From positions 6,975,332 to 7,039,331 of the forward strand of contig CM022667.1 of assembly GCA_012295275.1 (NCBI GenBank): 64,000 nt of DNA, in the 5' to 3' direction. A program made the position numbers and the translations under genes. The DNA is from Chrysomallon squamiferum (Eukaryota; Mollusca; Gastropoda; Neomphalida; Peltospiridae). The number at the start of each line of letters is the position of its first letter. Position 1 is the first letter of the stretch. The notes under the pieces were generated by a model. It searched no databases, was not told the DNA's origin, and worked only from the letters and a program-made list of their open reading frames with translations. Positions 57,127 through 64,000 of the stretch are shown here, piece after piece.

Positions 57127-57234
<108 letters not shown>

Positions 57235-57673
57235 AATGTATATGTACATGAACAGCTGAGACACAACATTACATAAAACCAAAATCATATTAAATTATTA
57301 GCCTGTGAATATTAATGAATAAAAGTATATATGCTAAAAGAATAAATAAATAAAAATACAAAAATCAATAAAACAATCATACAGAAAACTTATAAAGAGC
57401 TGACACGGGCTGTGTTATGCTTTATGACAATCAGGAAGTATCTGCCTAGTCAAAAAGTGTGCCTGTTACTCGGTGTAATGTACAAATATAGAGTCACTTA
57501 GAATGTTCCGTATACTGTCAGAATAAATAAGTAAATAAATAAATAAATGAGATCTCTCAAAATTGCTTTGTTTTATATTTAATTATTTATGAAATATAGC
57601 TGAAAGATAACTGTTATTAGGACATATACGATGATAATTGAAGAACAATACACCAATAAAATTAAAATTACAT

Positions 57674-59040
<1,367 letters not shown>

Positions 59041-59198
59041 TAAGCTTATATATATATATATGTATGTATGTATGAATGTATATATATATGTATGAATGTA
59101 TGTACGTGTGTGTATATATATGTACGTATGTATGTATGTATGTGTGTGTGTATATATTTATATTTATATATATGAATGCATATGGGAATAAAGCAATG

Positions 59199-59234
<36 letters not shown>

Positions 59235-59278
59235 CAAAAAAGCCCACCAACAAATCATAGCCATTCAAACAATCACCA

Positions 59279-59361
<83 letters not shown>

Positions 59362-59362
59362 A
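59041..59362. repeat. (TATG)n-like, poly-A and (ATT)n repeats
   Basis: Degenerate TATG/TATA to about 59170, poly-A at about 59198-59231, then ATT at about 59278-59360. Confidence 0.95.
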
Positions 59363-59454
59363 AAGTAACCGGTATAATTACAATGACATGTACGTATATT
59401 TGAAAATACAATCCAAACTAGCTAGTATACAAGACTGTAAGATTGTTCTTTTTA

Positions 59455-60355
59455 TCACGTCTTGTTGACGTTCGTGTCTTCATGTATCTTCCGTGCGTCT
59501 TGTGGGATCAGGTTTGGGATTCCGTTGATGATAGGGTAGGCCACGCCCATCTCGTCACAGATCAGTAGCTGTGAGTCCTTGTCGTACCTGCAAATAACAG
59601 TTTTAGTACCTATTTGAGACCACGTTTTTTCATCCTGCAATGTCTGGCGTAGAGATTGTCAAATCTGTGGGAAGGTATAAATAAATAATTTGTTGCTGCT
59701 AATCAATAAAAATGGCAGCAATGTTTAATTTCAGATCATCATGAAAATATCTATGTTTGACAAATATTAACAAAAGCGTTCTGAGTTATTTAAATAAATA
59801 TATATTTATTCATTAGTTTCAGCATTTCAGTTAATGTTTTATATATGTATAGGTGCATTTCTTTTTATAATAAGACTGTTAATGTGTTGGTTTTTTTTTT
59901 TTTTAGGTTTATTCTTTTGTGTGTGTGTATGGGTTTTTAAATGTAATTTACTAATTTACTCAATTTAAAACAGAATCATTCACTACACATTTCATACAAC
60001 AAAAATTCTTTAAAAAACCAACAACAGATAAATAAATAAATAAATAAACGTAACAAAAAAAAAAAAAAAAAAAATAATAATAATAATAATAATAAGGGTC
60101 AGAAGAATTAACGTCGCATTGAAAATACCTAATACTCTTCCTACATTCAATCAAACACTCAACATTGTATTACCTTAGTGGTTTTTTTGATAAAGGACAA
60201 ACTAAATACTCCAGCATTTTTTCATCAAATTTGTGAGTATCAGGAGATTTTTCATTATCCGAGAGTCTTTTCAGAGTCGTAGTGAATTGTCTCTCAGCTG
60301 AGACGAGATCAACGAGACAGCTCCGAACGGATCCTGTTGAACAAAAACTGAACAT
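59455..60355 (-). CDS. PYURF: PREY homologue (Trm112-like mitochondrial protein)
   Basis: Two exons on the minus strand: 60174-60355 and 59455-59587, joined in the Arg of KPLR|YDKD; 104 codons plus TGA. The N-terminus (about 38 residues, few acidic residues before residue 33, several Arg) fits a mitochondrial targeting peptide. The rest is the Trm112p-like domain: FDEKMLEYLVCPLSKKPL, then LLICDEMGVAYPIINGIPNL, then IPQD. Human PREY has 114 residues. The family is known to bind and stabilise methyltransferases in mitochondria (COQ5 for coenzyme Q and NDUFAF5 for complex I assembly). In vertebrates the mRNA also carries the PIGY frame; no PIGY-like frame is seen downstream here. Head to head with POP4 across about 570 bp. 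Confidence 0.9.
60055..60095. repeat. Poly-A and (AAT)n in the PYURF intron
   Basis: A run followed by AAT units, within the single intron (59588-60173). Confidence 0.9.
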
Positions 60356-60926
60356 GATTATCTTTAAAAAGTATTAGATTCTTGTTAGTATGTTTGTTTG
60401 TGTGTCTCTTATAAAGAGATATTTTATTCATTATGATTTTAATATGTATAATTCATTTATTTTATTTTATTTTATTTTTTACTGATTTAAACATATTCGT
60501 GGTACCTAGTATTATTACTACTTAGAGAATTAAATGGACGTGTCTTTAGCAAGGTCACAAACGGTATCGTATAAAGAGACTTTCTTTCGGTCACTCTTGC
60601 TTGAAAGCCATTCAGATTAAATTAAAAAATGCTACAAAATTCCGTTGCCGATATTAAATTTAAATAAGAATAGAAAGTAACTCAAATATACCTACTTATA
60701 AAAAGAAATTTAGTTTTCGCGATTATCATTTTGTAGACTATCTCCCGGTTCAAGTTGCTGCTTATGTCGTTGCTCGTGTAAACGTAAGGTGTTTCAGTAA
60801 ACCAGTCTAGACATGGCGATCACTGAACGAAAACAAAAACGAGTGTAAAATGTAGTTAAATTTATAAATTGCTGTCTAGCTTCACAGTAACATTTCAGTT
60901 GAAATAGTTATCGCTGTATTGAAATC
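60356..60926. promoter_or_regulatory. Shared divergent promoter region, PYURF and POP4
   Basis: About 570 bp between the two start codons with no other gene. The arrangement suggests a bidirectional promoter. No TATA box is evident at a fixed distance from either start. Confidence 0.45.
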
Positions 60927-63182
60927 ATGGATAAAAACGCTTCTGAAGGTAATATTAATAAATCCGAAAAATAATAACAATGTAATAGTTATTTTCAAAA
61001 TTGTTTTCTACAAAACTGAATTATTCAATATATATATATATTTAAAAAATAAAAAATAAAACAAAAAAGTATAATCAAATATAATTAAATTATCACATTT
61101 GCGCCCGAGTAATATATTTGTACACACACACATATATATGTAATATAATGATAGTTATACAACTTATAGATAGATAACATTACTTTGTTTCAGGAACTCT
61201 CTACAGCAGTCTTCCAGCATCAGTAGTTACTCACAGCTCACATCTTGGTTTAAAAGTCAGTTAATTACCTCTCAATATTCATACCTCTATGTGTTGTACA
61301 TCACACCAACACACTCTTCCCTGTATCAGGAACATTTACCTTCAAAATAAACACACACAAAATCAAACATTTTAACCTTCATTTCCTGAAACTGTGTTCT
61401 TACATATTTACCTCAAATAATTCTTATTTTAAACTTTGTACCTGTTCAAATCGGACTATTAATATCACAAATCTGTAATTATTCTTGTATAATTTCTAAA
61501 CATGAGATTTTGGTGCTAAGTAAATTCTGTTTTTCAGTCAAGTTTCACAAAAAATAAAAAGGAAGAATTTATTGCTGCCTTTTTGAAAAAGAATGTTCCA
61601 AAGTTTTACATGAAAGAAGGAGAAGACACATTACAGTATAAATGTCTTATTCTTGACAAAATAAACAAACACAAGAAAGAGAAAATTAAAGTTAAAAAGA
61701 AGAGAGGTATTTCAAGAAAAGAAAGAAGAACTCTGTTTGACCTTAAAAAAGAGGGTCACAGGTAGGAATTTGTCTTTATTTTTTTAAATGTATATAAACT
61801 TAATTTCATCTTTGATCTTCTTATATTAGATACACCACCAAGTTGTTCCTCTTTTACTTACTACAAATCTTCACACCATTTAAAGCTAAACTATGAATGT
61901 GTGTATCCATGGTGGTCTGTGTTGCTGCATGTGTTACTGTATTTCTGATTTTTGATTCTGAATTTCATTTTGTTCAGGTATGTTGATTACATCACACTTC
62001 AGGATTTGTGGCAGAACTACATAAAGGAGGTAATACAATTTAAAAAGTAAGTGTGTTTTTGTTTTTTTTAAATACATTTTGTGCATGTGTAAACTTAAAT
62101 ACATTTTTTAATATCACACTGACACTACTATCATGTCATCAAATACTGTTTTGAGTTTAGACTGAAAAAGTTTGACATTTAATTACATTTATATCACTTA
62201 AAGAAAGATGTGGCAGAATAAAACACAAAAATCTAAAATTAATTAAAAAACAGTTTTTCTATCATAGTGACTTTTACTTGTGACATCCACTCTGCTCATA
62301 GACCTCATGTTTTTTTATCACCTGTCTTTTAAACGCTGTTAATGTTCACTGTTAGTAGCAGGCACAGGATTGTTTTGTTGAAAAATAATGTGATTAATGA
62401 TATTTTTTAACAAATTATTAAAAAAAATATGTTGAATTTTTGCAAAATAACATTGTGTCATTATTTCATTCAGAATTCAGAAATTGTTAGTTAGATTACT
62501 GCAGATCATTACATAGATAAAAACTTTTTCGTTGTTTCTAGTAATTTGTTTTCAATGTAGATTAAATGATAAGAACATGCGAATGGCAGAAGAAACGTTT
62601 CTTAAGTCAGATCTCCATGGTGCCATCCTCACTGTCCGTAAATCCCTGTGTCCGTCATATGTTGGTGTGTCTGGCATTGTACTGCAGGAATCTCGAAACA
62701 CTTTCAAAATTATCACCAAAGAAAACAAGTTAAAAAGTAAGTCATGTCTTTAAAAACTGGTACTTTGTTTTGAACACTTAAATGTTTTGAGTTTATAAAA
62801 AACATTTTGTTTTAATACTTTATAAAATGTTTTTATATTAAAGAGTATTCTGGACGCGAAGACGTAATGTTATTACTGTGGAAGACAGATAATATTTGTG
62901 TAAATTGAAAATAAATGTTTGAAAAGCCTGGAGGGATTTGTGAAAACTGATCTAAGGGCTTAATTATTTCACATTTAAACAAATATATATAATTATTATA
63001 ATTTGTTTTAGCAGGTTAATTTTGTGAAAGTTATGTTTTTGACAGCAATACCCAAGTTGAACAGTGTGTTTACAACAGAGGTGGCCGGCTTTGTGTTCAC
63101 AGTTCATGGAAACCATTTCAGAGTGAAGCCATTTGAAAGAGTAAACAAGAAATTTAAAAGGAAATCAACAACAGAATTGTAA
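60927..63182 (+). CDS. POP4: Ribonuclease P/MRP subunit p29
   Basis: Six exons: 60927-60948, 61194-61255, 61538-61761, 61978-62046, 62561-62736, 63046-63182; junction phases 1, 0, 2, 2, 1; 229 codons plus TAA, against 220 residues in human. The N-terminal half is Lys-rich (EEFIAAFLKKNVP, then KKKRGISRKERRTLFDLKKE). The conserved Rpp29 barrel runs from about residue 120 and contains LWQNYIKEV, KSDLHGAILTVRKSLCPSYV, GVSGIVLQESRNTFKIITKE and IPKLNSVFT. Rpp29 is a core protein of RNase P (tRNA 5' maturation) and RNase MRP and contacts the catalytic RNA; it acts in the nucleus and nucleolus. All junctions have GT-AG ends and restore the family sequence. The ATG chosen gives a short first exon (MDKNASEG); an alternative upstream start was not seen. 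Confidence 0.93.
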
Positions 63183-64000
63183 ATATTTGACAAGAAAATT
63201 AAAGATAACTTAAAATAAGTTCTTTTGTATCTGACATTTTTGTAAGGTAAAAATGAATTTTCAAGCTTTCATCTTTCATCTGTAGGATTAAATTGAAAAT
63301 AATAAAAAACAAATAAAAAAAAAAACATTCTTAAACTTAAAATGAAAACAACAAACACGTATCAGAAAGTTCTTTTATTTCAAAATATTTCTTACTGATT
63401 AGTTACATCTTATCTTGAAAAAATGTATTGTTTAGTATTCTGGCAGTAAAATAGATGATGACCAAATTGATTAGCATGTTTATATTCAAGTTACAAAAAG
63501 TTATCTGAAAACAGGAAACCATGACCAGCAGAAATAAAAAAAACTTTAGTTACTAAACATCTTTACTTCCTCTTCAAACAAAATTCAACAGTAATGGCAA
63601 CCTCTTTTTATCTCTTTTTCTTTCTTTTTCTGTTTTTGTTAGAGAGGAATAATTATCAACCAAAGATAATAAAAAATATAAAAATGCTTGATATAACATT
63701 TGAAATTATTAAGAAACTGTATTTAATAAATAATAAAATAAAAGCAAAATAATTAAATATTTTAAAAAGATATATATTGGTAAGAACATTAATATTGCAC
63801 TTCCTACATTTTATTTATATTTAAATAAATTTGGCTTCTGTTTATTATAAAACTGATTTTTTTCTTAATTGCTGGTTAGTTACTGTGTTGTTTTCACAGT
63901 GGAATGTCACAAACTGTAGAATAATGAGATGTAAATGCATGACACAAGCACACAATGGATACAGGCACAGTAAGGCAGGAGCCTTTGTTAAAAGTTGGTT
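63183..64000. other. 3' UTR of POP4 and downstream sequence
   Basis: AATAAA at 63301-63306 is a candidate poly(A) signal, about 120 bp after the stop. The rest is AT-rich with nothing recognisable. Confidence 0.5.

Overview
The window is eukaryotic nuclear DNA. It is AT-rich, with intron-split genes using GT-AG junctions, very many (GA)n/(TC)n and (ATT)n microsatellites and several minisatellites. Gene content (a BTB-Kelch gene, a lophotrochozoan-looking single-Ig membrane protein family, PYURF/PREY and POP4/RPP29) fits an invertebrate, most likely a mollusc; the phylum is an inference. Two gaps of exactly 200 N (14306-14505 and 40763-40962) are scaffold joins of unknown true length.

Layout. 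Positions of about 925 to 55331 are built from four copies of one two-gene module in alternating orientation. Each module pairs a four-exon single-Ig-domain membrane protein gene with a Kelch-like (BTB-BACK-Kelch) gene, facing each other tail to tail. Module 1 (about 925-14305): Ig copy 1 on + (10780-12727) and the C-terminal part of Kelch copy 1 on - (13737-14305, cut by a gap). Module 2 (14506-about 24740): Kelch copy 2 on + (15006-16538, many small frameshifts) and Ig copy 2 on - (17340-19285). Module 3 (about 24805-39480): Kelch copy 3 on + (26862-31229, lacking exon 1 and with two 1-nt insertions) and Ig copy 3 on - (32166-34073, one frameshift). A fragment of a further Kelch intron follows (39546-40762) and ends in a gap. 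Module 4 (42183-55331): Ig copy 4 on + (44682-46647, intact) and Kelch copy 4 on - (47808-55331, the only complete Kelch gene, 610 codons predicted). Module 1 alone also holds a divergent two-Ig paralogue (exons at 2703-3044 and 4875-5249, with TM/tail exons at 6440-6506 and 6690-6825); modules 2 and 3 keep only its last two exons. A 25-bp minisatellite containing TGTACA lies at the junctions between modules and inside intron 1 of the complete Kelch gene, so it looks like the recombination seam.

The Ig copies differ mostly in a 43-residue stretch in the middle of the Ig domain, while adjacent introns are almost identical. This is the pattern expected of a diversifying, immune-type or self-recognition receptor family, and it is the main discovery candidate here. 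Each Ig gene carries a perfect CRE palindrome about 105 bp before the ATG, a second CRE in intron 1, and an upstream minisatellite with a forkhead-type core (TGTTTAC) in nearly every unit.

The right flank (55332-64000) is single-copy: a CpG-richer block that is probably the Kelch promoter (about 56660-56960), simple repeats, then PYURF (-, 59455-60355) and POP4 (+, 60927-63182), head to head across about 570 bp. No tRNA, rRNA, CRISPR array or intact transposase gene was seen.
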